A stretch of DNA of 64,000 bases, from assembly GCF_003337245.1 (NCBI RefSeq), contig NZ_QPJE01000008.1, positions 24,933-88,932 of the forward strand, read 5' to 3'. Position numbers and translations under genes: made by a program. The stretch is from Halanaerobium sp. MA284_MarDTE_T2. Lineage in GTDB: Bacteria; Bacillota; Halanaerobiia; Halanaerobiales; Halanaerobiaceae. Shown piece by piece: positions 56,177 through 64,000 of the stretch (positions within the stretch are counted from its first letter, which is position 1; each line of letters opens with the position of its first letter). Below the pieces are notes generated by a model. The model saw nothing but the letters and a program-made list of their open reading frames with translations, did not search any database and was not told where the DNA came from.

Positions 56177-57361
56177 TTAAATTGATTTTTTAATATATGG
56201 GTGAATTTTAACACCCTTTACCACTCTATTGACACTTCCATCTGGACTGGGATTATCAGGGCAAATTCTGTGTTTTAGCGATTCCAGCAGAGCAAGAACC
56301 TGTGCATATAAAATATAATTTAGTGAATTAAACGATTCATCAATTTTATTGTTGTCAAGTTCTATAAAAACAGAATAATCACTTATTTTTTCAATTTCCG
56401 TATCTTTTTTTCCTGAGATAACAAATGTTTTATAGCCATCTTTTTCTACAGCCAGCTCTCTAAGTAAATCCATTTCATATTTTCTGGCATGTTTATTACT
56501 GGGAAGAAAGAAAACAATTAATGTATTTTTATCAATAATTGATTTAGGACCATGACGAAAACCAAGTGGTGTATCATATCTGGTGATTATTTTCCCGGCA
56601 CTTAACTCCAGAATTTTTAAAGCTGCTTCTTTTGCCAGACCATGGAAAGAATAACTTCCAAGATAAATAATCTTTTGAAAGTCTGATGCAGATAACTCTT
56701 CTATAATCTCTGTGTTAGTTAATATATTTTTTGCATTTTTGATTATTGTTTCTATCTCATCTAATTTTTCATCCACATTTTCCAGATTAAAGAGCAGTAA
56801 TGTGCTTAAAAGCATTGAAGTAAAACTGCTTGTCATTGCAAAACCTTTATCATGTGATTCTTCAGGTAATAAAATCAATTTAGTTTTTTCACTACCAGCA
56901 TTCTGGGCCAGCTTACCATTCTGGTTACAGGTAATGATAATTTGATAAAGATTATCCACAAGATCTTCTGCCAATTCAACAGCAGCAACACTTTCCGGGC
57001 TGTTTCCAGAACGGGCAAAAGAAAAAAGAAGTGTTGGAGTGTCTTTATCAAGATATATTTCTGGATAACTTACAATATCAGTTGTATGAACTGATTCTAC
57101 TTTTACACCTTTCAATACTTTTTTAAGATAAGGTATTAAAGTATCTCCAATATAACCAGAAGTTCCAGCTCCTGCAAAAATAATCTTTAATTTTTCTTCC
57201 TTCATAACTACTTTTAAAAAACTACTGAGTTCATCTTTTTTATCTATAATTATAGAGAGAGTTTCCTTCCAGACAGTTGGCTGCTGAAATATCTCTTCTG
57301 CAGTGGTTAATCCTCCTCTATTTTTAAGTTCTTCCTTTGTTAATCCAAAAAAGCTCTCCAT
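56177..57361 (-). CDS. agaS: AgaS family SIS-domain sugar isomerase/deaminase
   Basis: About 394 aa with two SIS domains: FAGAGTSGYIGDTL and FSFARSGNSPESVAA in the first, SAGKIITRYDTPLGFRHGPKSII (pieces) in the second, and the C-terminal DGSVNRVVKGVKIHPY. AgaS converts galactosamine-6-phosphate to tagatose-6-phosphate plus ammonia. The start is ambiguous: ATG 57361 has AAAGG nine bases upstream, while the ATG at 57370 abuts that site. First enzyme gene after the regulator. Confidence 0.93.
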   Translation of the reverse strand: MESFFGLTKEELKNRGGLTTAEEIFQQPTVWKETLSIIIDKKDELSSFLKVVMKEEKLKIIFAGAGTSGYIGDTLIPYLKKVLKGVKVESVHTTDIVSYPEIYLDKDTPTLLFSFARSGNSPESVAAVELAEDLVDNLYQIIITCNQNGKLAQNAGSEKTKLILLPEESHDKGFAMTSSFTSMLLSTLLLFNLENVDEKLDEIETIIKNAKNILTNTEIIEELSASDFQKIIYLGSYSFHGLAKEAALKILELSAGKIITRYDTPLGFRHGPKSIIDKNTLIVFFLPSNKHARKYEMDLLRELAVEKDGYKTFVISGKKDTEIEKISDYSVFIELDNNKIDESFNSLNYILYAQVLALLESLKHRICPDNPSPDGSVNRVVKGVKIHPYIKKSI

Positions 57362-57419
57362 ATCCTTCATCCTTTCTTATAATTATATCATGTTATCATT
57401 ACCAGTTAAATAAAAACCA

Positions 57420-58148
57420 TTAATCCAATACAACTCTAAATTCAAATCTATCTCCCCTTGCAATACCAACCGTATATTCTATTATATTTTTATCTTCATA
57501 TGTTAATCTCTCAATCATCATACTAGGTATATTCTGATCAACACCCAGTATTTCTGCCTCACTAGCTCTCGTGTTTACAGGTTTAAAACATTCTACTGCT
57601 TTACTAAATTTAACTTTATATTTATTTCTAAAAATGTCATACATCGCATTCTGGTCAAGTTCATCTTTATTTAGATCTTTAAATCTAGCAACAGGCAAAT
57701 AAGTTGTCTCAAGCATCATTGCTTCATCATCAGCCAGCCTCAACCTGGTAAACTTATATAACTTAATATCAATATCTGTTTTCAGTTTTCTGGCCAATTT
57801 TTTGCTGGCAGATATTATTTCAAAATTTATTACTTCTGAACTGGGCTTTCTGCCAATTTTTTTCATTTCTTCTGTGAAACTATAAAAATGAAGCAGATCC
57901 TGTTTAAATGCTTTGGGAGAAATAAAAATTCCCTTACCCTGTTCCTTATATATATATCCATTTTTTTCTAACTCTGTCATGGTTCTTCTCACAGTAGCAC
58001 GACTGATATCGTATTCATCACAAAGTTCTCTTTCTGAAGGCAATTTATCATGTTCTTTATATTCTCCAGCCTCAATTTTATTGATTATTATGTCATATAA
58101 TTGGTAGTATAGTGGTAATCTATTATCTCTTCTTATTATTTCTGTCAA
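57420..58148 (-). CDS. GntR-family regulator, HutC/UTRA subfamily (aga operon)
   Basis: 242 aa. The N-terminal winged helix has LYYQLYDIIINKIEAGEY and LPSERELCDEYDISRATVRRTM; the C-terminal UTRA domain ends EYTVGIARGDRFEFRVVL. UTRA domains bind sugar phosphates, so it probably senses an amino-sugar phosphate and represses the operon, in which it is first. It uses a TTG start, with AAGGGGGG eight bases upstream. TGGTACGGATCA just upstream may be its operator. Confidence 0.92.
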   Translation of the reverse strand: MTEIIRRDNRLPLYYQLYDIIINKIEAGEYKEHDKLPSERELCDEYDISRATVRRTMTELEKNGYIYKEQGKGIFISPKAFKQDLLHFYSFTEEMKKIGRKPSSEVINFEIISASKKLARKLKTDIDIKLYKFTRLRLADDEAMMLETTYLPVARFKDLNKDELDQNAMYDIFRNKYKVKFSKAVECFKPVNTRASEAEILGVDQNIPSMMIERLTYEDKNIIEYTVGIARGDRFEFRVVLD

Positions 58149-58215
58149 ATTTCTTACCCCCCTTATAATGTGATCCGTACCAGTTTGAATTTAGTTTATA
58201 ATTTTTTGTTTGATT

Positions 58216-58221
58216 TGTCAA
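58216..58221 (-). promoter_or_regulatory. Candidate -35 of the aga operon promoter
   Basis: On the minus strand TTGACA; TATAAA follows after only 15 bp and TAAACT after 17, so the -10 is uncertain. A MITE begins 13 bp upstream of it, so any upstream activator site may have been displaced. Confidence 0.5.
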
Positions 58222-58234
58222 GTAATTTTCTAAA

Positions 58235-58498
58235 CAGGAGTTTCCCCAAAATTTATTTTCAAGCTGCAAAAAGGGGGCTTTAGTCATCAACGAAATTTTT
58301 AGATTTATCTAAAACTCAATTCGGGTGTGAAATAGGGCACACTAATCAATGAGTCCTCCTGACTCATGATTAGCTCACTCCATCCTGCAGTTCAACCCTA
58401 TTTCTTCCTTCATTTCGTTAAGATTCATTGACTAAAAATTTCAATATTCCTGCATCTCCCCTTTTTGCAGCAGTATATAAAAAATGGGGAAAGTCCAG
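58235..58498. mobile_element. 264-bp MITE, copy C, upstream of the aga operon
   Basis: Forward-oriented, almost identical to copy B. Clean ends CAGGAGTTTCCCC and GGGGAAAGTCCAG. A 10-bp target duplication ATTTTCTAAA lies at 58225-58234 and 58499-58508. No ORF. Confidence 0.92.
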
Positions 58499-58853
58499 AT
58501 TTTCTAAAAAAGCTTTCTTCTTTATTTCTTTTTTTCTTAATAAAAATCGACTTTTCGCACTACAATCATTTACATTGAATGTTAATATGATAGTTATTTT
58601 AGATACACCATCCCCTAGGCGATTTTTTATTAACTCTATTTGTTAAGCTGTTTTAACAAGACTCCTCATCTTATCTACCTTTTTTCTTTTATTCGTCCTA
58701 CTGTTTAAAATATTCTGAAATTTATTTTTATGTTAAAAATCCCCTGTGTTAAGTCTCAAACTGCTTAAAACTTAATACAGGGGTGTAATTTATCATATAT
58801 TTTAAATTGTATTCTTATTTCCAACTTTTAAAATATATTTAACAATTTTTACC
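58499..58853. other. Intergenic region with one terminator
   Basis: AT-rich; no convincing gene on either strand. The only clear structure is the hairpin at 58741-58783. Confidence 0.5.
58741..58783 (-). terminator. Terminator of the nitroreductase gene
   Basis: CCCCTGTGTTAAGT pairs with ACTTAATACAGGGG (one mismatch); the minus strand continues ATTTTTAA. It is 71 bp downstream of the gene. Confidence 0.82.
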
Positions 58854-59456
58854 TTATTTAAATACTTTTACTCTTTTTTCAATTGGTTCAAATTCTTTTT
58901 CTCCAGGTCCTTCAATTATATTACCAAACGGCATCTGAGCAACCATTCTCCAGCTTTCGGGGAGATCCCACTCCTCTTTTACTTCATCTACAATAAGCTC
59001 ATTATAATGCTGAAGTGAGACACCTAAACCTTCTTTTTCCAGAGCTGTCCAAATCACATATTGAAGCATTCCACTTGATTGGTCAGACCAGACAGGAAAA
59101 TTATCGGCATAGGTGGGGAACTGCTCCTGAAGTGATTCCACAATTTCCATTTCTTCAAAAAACAGAACTGTACCATAACCACTGCGAAATCCGTCTATTT
59201 TCTCTTCAGTAGAAGCAAATTTATCTTCTGGAACTATTTTTCTCAAAGAATCTTCACAGATATCCCAGAGTTTATTATGTTCTTCCCCAAAAAGCAGTAT
59301 AACCCTGCCTGACTGTGAATTAAAAGCAGATGGTACATGTTTTACTGCATATTTCACAATTTCTTCTATATTTTCCTGAGACACAATTTCTTCATCACCA
59401 ATACCATATATACTCCTTCTATTCTTTATTGCTTCATAAAATTCATCATTTCTCAC
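58854..59456 (-). CDS. Nitroreductase family protein
   Basis: 200 aa FMN enzyme of the HBN1/YdgI-like group. IKNRRSIYGIGDEE at the N-terminus, HVPSAFNSQSGRVILLFG (FMN contacts), SDQSSGMLQYVIWTALEKEGLGVSLQHYN and a final MPFGNIIEGP are typical. It reduces nitro compounds or quinones with NAD(P)H; the natural substrate is unknown. Single gene with its own terminator. Confidence 0.93.
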   Translation of the reverse strand: MRNDEFYEAIKNRRSIYGIGDEEIVSQENIEEIVKYAVKHVPSAFNSQSGRVILLFGEEHNKLWDICEDSLRKIVPEDKFASTEEKIDGFRSGYGTVLFFEEMEIVESLQEQFPTYADNFPVWSDQSSGMLQYVIWTALEKEGLGVSLQHYNELIVDEVKEEWDLPESWRMVAQMPFGNIIEGPGEKEFEPIEKRVKVFK

Positions 59457-59762
59457 AACAACAACCTCCCTTTATTTGAAAAGTCATAACATATTAAAAA
59501 ACTATTTTTCCTGTAGTAATACCAAAAATCTAATGACTTTACCTGTTTTCCCTATATTTTTATTTTCTGGAGTTCCCCAAAAATTACATAATGCTAATCC
59601 CGATCAAATTACTATTATTTCTTAATATTAATGATAACACTAACTCCAGAATATTACTGTATAATAGATTACAAAGTACTGCAGGATCTAAAATTAATCT
59701 TTATATGCTGAGAAAATAATTGATCTTTTTTTAATTATCTCTTTTTTTATATACTATCAGTA
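59457..59762. other. Intergenic region, 306 bp, with a MITE-end relic
   Basis: GGAGTTCCCCAAAAATTA at 59569-59586 matches the left end of the short element at 49022. Nothing else recognisable; AT-rich. Confidence 0.5.
59569..59590 (+). mobile_element. Relic of a MITE terminal repeat
   Basis: GGAGTTCCCCAAAAATTA agrees with 49022-49039; no second end is found nearby. Confidence 0.45.
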
Positions 59763-61373
59763 TTACCAGACTGCTATATGACCATCTGTGCGTTTTTCTG
59801 TTCCACCGGAAAGAACACCTGTCTCAGGATTTCTAATTATAACCTGGCCGCGTCCAAAACTTCCTTTATTTAAAGCAACCTTTATATCATGACCTTTTCT
59901 GGCCAGCGCCTGTGCAATATGGTTTGGAAAATCATCTTCCACCATTATTTCTTTTTCTTTCATCCACTGCCATCTTGGTGCATCAAGAGCTGCCTGAGGG
60001 TTTAAATTGAAATCTATTAAATTCATTGCAACCTGGAGATGACCCTGTGGCTGCATATATCCTCCCATAACACCAAATGGGCCAACAGCATAATCATCTT
60101 TTGTAATAAAGCCCGGTATAATAGTATGATAGGGCCGCTTTCTTGGTTCTAAGAAATTATAATCTTCTTCTTTAAGTGAGAAGCTGTGGCCCCTGTTCTG
60201 AAGTGCAATTCCGGTTCCGGGTACTACAAGACCAGATCCAAAACCCATGTAATTGCTCTGAATATATGAAACCATATTACCTTCTCCATCTGCTGCTGCA
60301 AGATAGACTGTTCCTCCTTTAGGAGGTGTTCCTGGCTCAGGCATAAGAGCTTTATCTTTAATTAATTTTCTTCTTTCTTCCGCATATTTTTCCGAAAGTA
60401 GTTCTTCTACTGTAACATCCATTTTTTCCGGATCAGTTATATATTTTTTCCCATCTATAAAAGCAAGTTTCAATGCTTCCAGCTGTTTATGATAGGTATC
60501 GATTGTATCTTTAGCTTCAAATTTAAATCCTTTGATAATATTTAAAGCCATTAAAGCTACTAAACCCTGTCCATTTGGTGGAATTTCCCAGATATCATAA
60601 CCGCGGTAATTTACATTTATAGGGTCAACCCACTCAGGATAATAAGCTGCCAGATCTTCCTTCCTTATAAATCCATCATATTTTCTGGAGAAAGCATCTA
60701 TCTTCTCTGCCAGTTTACCTCTATAAAAAGATTCTGCTCCACTTTCAGCTATAGAGCGCAGTGTATCAGCATGTTCTTTTGAAGACCATATTTCACCAAT
60801 TTCCGGAGGCCTTCCATCTGGAGCAAAAGTTTTAAACCAGTTTTCAAACTCTTCTCCAGTCAGCATTTCAATATATTTTTCGTACGCCTTCTTCCAAAAG
60901 TATCCAAGAGCTGGTGAAACCGGATACCCTTCTTCTGCATGTCTGACTGCAGGTTCCAAAACTTCTGTTAGAGAAAGTCTGCCAAATTTTTTATTCAGTG
61001 CTGCCCAGGCTGATGGTGCTCCTGGTACTGTTACAGGTATAAATCCTGTTTTGGGCATCTTCTCTACTCCTCTTTCCTTTACTGCTTCCATCGAAATTCC
61101 TGCTGGAGAAAATCCACTTGCATTTAAACCATGTAATTCATCTTTATACCACACTATTGCAAATGCATCTGCACCGATTCCATTAGAAGTAGGTTCTACA
61201 ACTGTAAGACATGCTGCAGCTGCAACAGCTGCATCAACTGCATTACCTCCCTTTTTTAATATTTCTAGCCCGGCTTGTGCAGCAAGAGGCTGTGAGGCAG
61301 CTACCATACCGTTTTTTCCATAAGTAGTAGTTCTTCTTGACGAATAAGGATAATTCAAATTATTATACTCCAT
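59763..61373 (-). CDS. Gamma-glutamyltransferase family protein (YwrD-like)
   Basis: 536 aa, N-terminal nucleophile hydrolase made as one chain. The large-subunit part has GMVAASQPLAAQAGLEILKKGGNAVDAAVA; the nucleophile Thr starts the small subunit at PPKGGTVYLAAAD, followed by SNYMGFGSGLVVPGTGIALQNRG and GGYMQPQGHLQV. There is no signal peptide, so it is cytoplasmic, as in YwrD-type enzymes. It cleaves gamma-glutamyl bonds (glutathione-like or other). I chose the ATG at 61373 with GGAG eight bases upstream; the longer frame lacks a site. Confidence 0.93.
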   Translation of the reverse strand: MEYNNLNYPYSSRRTTTYGKNGMVAASQPLAAQAGLEILKKGGNAVDAAVAAAACLTVVEPTSNGIGADAFAIVWYKDELHGLNASGFSPAGISMEAVKERGVEKMPKTGFIPVTVPGAPSAWAALNKKFGRLSLTEVLEPAVRHAEEGYPVSPALGYFWKKAYEKYIEMLTGEEFENWFKTFAPDGRPPEIGEIWSSKEHADTLRSIAESGAESFYRGKLAEKIDAFSRKYDGFIRKEDLAAYYPEWVDPINVNYRGYDIWEIPPNGQGLVALMALNIIKGFKFEAKDTIDTYHKQLEALKLAFIDGKKYITDPEKMDVTVEELLSEKYAEERRKLIKDKALMPEPGTPPKGGTVYLAAADGEGNMVSYIQSNYMGFGSGLVVPGTGIALQNRGHSFSLKEEDYNFLEPRKRPYHTIIPGFITKDDYAVGPFGVMGGYMQPQGHLQVAMNLIDFNLNPQAALDAPRWQWMKEKEIMVEDDFPNHIAQALARKGHDIKVALNKGSFGRGQVIIRNPETGVLSGGTEKRTDGHIAVW

Positions 61374-61592
61374 ACTATCAACTCCATTTTTTGTTTGTAC
61401 TTTCTTATTCATTTTTCTTTTTACATTGTCAAAATCCTGCTTAACTGCTGTTTTAATTTGCTAAAAGATTAATTTAAAGCTGTTTTTCAAAAATTAGTAC
61501 GTATATTTTGAAATATTATTTAAAGGTTTTTTAAATATTATAGAGAATTATTTGAGTAATATGATACATTAACTTTTACAGGAGGGATATTT

Positions 61593-62408
61593 ATGCACAG
61601 CAGTGAGTATATCGATACTTTTGACGGGAAAAAATTATTTACGCGAAAAGATATTGTCGATGACGCAAAGGCAGTTGTTGTTTTTGTGCATGGACTTGAT
61701 GAACACCAGGGTAGATATGATTATCATGCAGGAAGATTTAATGGTGAAGGTTTTTCTGTTTACAGATTTGACAACAGAGGACACGGCCGTTCTGATGGAA
61801 AACAGACCTATATAGATGATTTTAATACCTATTTAAAAGATGCAGATACTGTAGTTGATATCGCAAAAAAAGAAAATCCTGACCTTCCAATCTTTATGCT
61901 CGGCCACAGTATGGGCGGATTTATTACTGCTGCTTATGGAATAAAACATCCTAATAAGCTGAATGGTCAGATATTAAGCGGTAGTTGGACAAATACCACA
62001 GATGCTTTTGCAGAAATACAGCAGCTGAACCTTGAAGAAAATCCTGACATGAAATTACCCAATGAACTTGGAAACCTCATTTCCAGATCAGAATATGTCA
62101 TTGATGATTATGAAAAAGATCCCTATGTATCTGAGTTTACTACTTTAAAATTAATGAAAGAAATGCTCGATAATGCTATACCATGGCTGGTTGATAATCT
62201 TAAAAAATATAAATATCCTGTTTTAGTTCTTCATGGAGGCTCAGATCCAATTATAGATCCCAGCTGTTCAGAAAAACTGTATGATATGATATCTTCAAAA
62301 GACAGAGAACTAAAAATATATCCAGAACTTTATCATGAAATATTGAATGAACCAGAAAAAGAAGAAGTCATAAAAGATATTCTCCTCTGGCTCGAATATA
62401 GATGCTGA
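61593..62408 (+). CDS. Alpha/beta hydrolase, monoacylglycerol lipase-like
   Basis: 271 aa. FVHGLDEHQGRY (oxyanion region), DNRGHGRSDG, nucleophile Ser in MLGHSMGGF, Asp in VLHGGSDPIID and His in YPELYHEILNEPEKE give a complete triad in the Hydrolase_4 (monoglyceride lipase/lysophospholipase) family. No signal peptide. AGGAGG precedes the ATG. It is divergent from the gamma-glutamyltransferase gene and ends with its own terminator. Confidence 0.93.
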   Translation: MHSSEYIDTFDGKKLFTRKDIVDDAKAVVVFVHGLDEHQGRYDYHAGRFNGEGFSVYRFDNRGHGRSDGKQTYIDDFNTYLKDADTVVDIAKKENPDLPIFMLGHSMGGFITAAYGIKHPNKLNGQILSGSWTNTTDAFAEIQQLNLEENPDMKLPNELGNLISRSEYVIDDYEKDPYVSEFTTLKLMKEMLDNAIPWLVDNLKKYKYPVLVLHGGSDPIIDPSCSEKLYDMISSKDRELKIYPELYHEILNEPEKEEVIKDILLWLEYRC

Positions 62409-62476
62409 ATTTTGCTGTTTAATTAAATCTTAAAATTGTTTTCGCTTTATTTCAAATCCTTAAAAATAAAATATAA

Positions 62477-62539
62477 TACCAGCACTTAATATTTGCCTGT
62501 TTTTCAGAGCATAATTATTATACAGTGCTGGTACTTTTT
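62477..62539 (+). terminator. Terminator of the hydrolase gene
   Basis: TACCAGCACT and AGTGCTGGTA are exact 10-bp arms with a 37-base AT-rich loop, followed by CTTTTT. Confidence 0.78.
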
Positions 62540-62556
62540 ATTTAAATATTTGATGT

Positions 62557-62742
62557 GTCCACAAAAAGGGTATTTGCAGAACATTAGGCATTTTTTGTTA
62601 ACCAATCTTAATGTGTTAGAAAGAGAAATAAGACCTCAACACATGATGTGCTGAGCTAATCCTGAGTCAGGACGTCTCATTTGATTAGGAGGTCTTTATT
62701 TATGAGGAAAAAATTATACCTGATAAAATTGAAGTTCTAAAA
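62557..62742 (+). mobile_element. Structured leader of a decayed insertion sequence related to the MITEs
   Basis: It follows the same order as the MITE right-to-left: ACAAAAAGGG, AATCTTAA, GAAATA, then GAGCTAATCCTGAGTCAGGA and TGATTAG, ending in CTTTATTT. AAATAAGACCTC pairs with GAGGTCTTTATTT around an inner hairpin. Unlike in the MITEs, the 3' arm contains GGAGG eight bases before an ATG (62702) that opens a 12-codon frame ending in a stop, presumably a wrecked transposase start. The sequence up to 62845 has no intact gene. Confidence 0.6.
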
Positions 62743-62845
62743 TTTAAAACTATAATTATTGATGGCCGGGAAATTTAAAGATTCTATTGTTCTTTTAGGT
62801 GAAAAAAAAAGATTCAAAAATACTAGAAAATAAGGTGAATTAATG

Positions 62846-63403
62846 ATGAAAGAATTTTTATTTACAAAAGAAGATTACGCAGGATTTTGTGAGAATAAAG
62901 AAAGCCTGGTTCAGCAGTGGGCCTATAAGCAGATTATTAAGTTTTATCCGGATTCTGAAATTACATATAAGTACACCAAAAAATTTATTCAGCCAAAAAT
63001 GCTCAAAAAAATTGAGCGGATGAAATATGCTATCATGACTTACCTGCGAGAAAGCTGGGAGCTAATCGATGCTGATTTCTTATTTGGACTGGTGGAAGGC
63101 AAAACTGAAATTAGCTTTGAAATGCAGGCTCATGTTCTCAAGGCACTGGCACAAAAAGGATCCAAAAAGAGTAAAATTGTCAATCTCCTTCTGCGGATAG
63201 ATGGACAGCAGACTGATATTAACACTTTTTTAGTAATAATAGAAGCTCTGGAAATTCTGCAGACAGATGAGGCATATGCCATGTTGAGATATTTTGATAA
63301 AGATTTCAGCTCCGATTTTCCCTTTATGGAAACCTATATGAACGTCCTCATTTCCTATAAAGATGAAAAAGATATTAAACTCAATTTTAGAAACCCTTAC
63401 TAA
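62846..63403 (+). CDS. Hypothetical helical-repeat protein, first part of a probably frameshifted gene
   Basis: 185 aa, almost wholly helical and HEAT-like in style (for example FEMQAHVLKALAQKG and ITFLVIIEALEILQ-like TFLVIIEALEIL), no signal peptide. I recognise no named family. AAGGTGAA lies just before the two consecutive ATGs. The last 14 codons are read in a frame different from the next ORF, which begins 41 bp before this stop and continues the same helical style. An indel near the A-run at 63361-63371 probably split one gene. Confidence 0.6.
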   Translation: MKEFLFTKEDYAGFCENKESLVQQWAYKQIIKFYPDSEITYKYTKKFIQPKMLKKIERMKYAIMTYLRESWELIDADFLFGLVEGKTEISFEMQAHVLKALAQKGSKKSKIVNLLLRIDGQQTDINTFLVIIEALEILQTDEAYAMLRYFDKDFSSDFPFMETYMNVLISYKDEKDIKLNFRNPY

Positions 63404-63866
63404 AAAACCTGAAAAATTTGATCAGGAAAAAGTAATAGCTAAATTCAACACCTTATTTAAAGCAGAAGAGTTCAGCAATTTGTTTAGGAATTTCTGGCAG
63501 CGGCAGGCGCTGGAAGATTCGCTGGAAACTTTAAAGCATTACTATCCTCAGAATAAGGGAGTAAAAAGACTGAATTCATTTTTAGGAGCAGAACTCTGCA
63601 ATTTACATCAGGATAAGCAATATTTTGATTTTATTTACCGCCTGTCAGAAAAAATTATGGCAGAGTTAAATCAGCGCTATAATTTTTCAGAAAAACTGGA
63701 ACTGGATAATTTTAACTTGGAATTTTTAAATAACGAAAAAGAAAAGCTGCGGGATGAAGATTACTGGCTGCTTTATCATTTAAACTTTATCCTGGATAAC
63801 AAAAAAACAATTCAGCAGCATTTTTCAGTCAGATTTTTTAGTTTAGAACTGGTGGTAATGTTATAG
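63363..63866 (+). CDS. Hypothetical protein, second part of the same probably frameshifted gene
   Basis: 167 aa, helical, rich in Lys, Glu, Phe and Leu, with no recognised domain. There is no ribosome site before its ATG, which lies inside the previous frame; this supports a frameshift rather than a separate gene. Its last residues (after FSVRFF) look like out-of-frame text, since the neighbouring frame resumes a protein-like sequence. Confidence 0.55.
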   Translation: MKKILNSILETLTKKPEKFDQEKVIAKFNTLFKAEEFSNLFRNFWQRQALEDSLETLKHYYPQNKGVKRLNSFLGAELCNLHQDKQYFDFIYRLSEKIMAELNQRYNFSEKLELDNFNLEFLNNEKEKLRDEDYWLLYHLNFILDNKKTIQQHFSVRFFSLELVVML

Positions 63867-64000
63867 ATTTTATCGACAGAAAACCAGATGGGCTTGCCCT
63901 CTGGAGAATGCCGATATCTTTTAATGCAATTAAATATTTCTTAAAAAATATAATATCCTCCCAATTTTCTATAAAACTACTTTTTTCTATTTACATATAT
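63845..64000 (+). pseudogene. Third in-frame piece of the same gene, running off the window
   Basis: Open to the window edge for 52 codons: RTGGNVIDFIDRKPDG, then LALWRMPISFNAIKYFLKN. This looks like real protein and has no start of its own, so it is probably the continuation after a second indel near the T-run at 63833-63839. Family not recognised. Confidence 0.45.

Noticed and set aside
58501..58740. A small gene upstream of the nitroreductase terminator
   Set aside because: Open stretches exist, but with no ribosome site, no recognisable protein text and heavy T-runs.
63361..63405. Programmed ribosomal frameshift
   Set aside because: There is a short A-run but no classic slippery heptamer with a downstream stem, and a second break occurs later; indels or decay are more likely.

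Overview
The window is strongly AT-rich and gene-dense. Most genes lie on the minus strand in long operons. The gene content suggests an anaerobic, fermentative, halophilic diderm Firmicute, most likely of the Halanaerobiales (Halanaerobium-like). The signs are a sodium-pumping decarboxylase, an NhaC antiporter, a KdsC-type phosphatase (Kdo/LPS envelope), 2-oxoacid:ferredoxin chemistry, a sufCBDSU operon, a lysine riboswitch and acidic proteins. The taxon is an inference from content; no rRNA or tRNA gene was found.

Left part (1-14,565). A minus-strand operon (6741 to 1) encodes a ferredoxin-like protein, a cysteine-rich partner of unknown function, a complete tripartite tricarboxylate transporter (TctC-TctB-TctA), a DUF2148 Fe-S protein, an iron alcohol dehydrogenase and PanB (cut by the window edge). 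It looks like an uptake-and-catabolism module for an unidentified organic acid. After a YaiI/KdsC pair comes a five-gene Opp/Dpp-type ABC transporter. It is preceded by a textbook lysine riboswitch with its own promoter and terminator, so the transporter is predicted to be lysine-repressed.

Middle (14,757-28,638). This holds msrB, nhaC, sufCBDSU with a clear sigma-A promoter, a C_GCAxxG_C_C protein with a TDT-family transporter, an unknown protein, a CstA-type transporter, an AI-2E family permease and a ComFB-like protein.

Core catabolic island (28,936-43,340). On one strand lie KorDABC (2-oxoglutarate to succinyl-CoA), split methylmalonyl-CoA mutase with its MeaB chaperone and epimerase (succinyl-CoA to (S)-methylmalonyl-CoA), the four-subunit Na+-translocating methylmalonyl-CoA decarboxylase (to propionyl-CoA plus exported Na+), and a TAXI-type TRAP transporter with DUF1850. 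A FadR-type GntR regulator lies upstream. Three promoters (regulator, transporter, enzyme operon) each carry a TTGTATACAA-like site just downstream of the -10, so this looks like one regulon: import an acid, convert it to propionyl-CoA, conserve energy as a sodium gradient.

Right part (43,447-64,000). A ThiF/MoaD pair and FdhD (Mo/W-enzyme accessory), a D-2-hydroxyacid dehydrogenase, DegV and a CofE-like protein are followed by a complete N-acetylgalactosamine/galactosamine (aga) operon: GntR regulator, AgaS, mannose-family PTS, deacetylase, tagatose-bisphosphate aldolase and kinase. Then come a nitroreductase, a gamma-glutamyltransferase, a monoacylglycerol-lipase-like hydrolase and a frameshifted helical-repeat gene.

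Mobile DNA. Three near-identical 264-bp MITEs (26830, 55907, 58235) with 8-10 bp target duplications, one shorter relative (49022) and several decayed ends are scattered in intergenic spaces. A divergent relative at 62557 looks like the structured leader of the parent insertion sequence.
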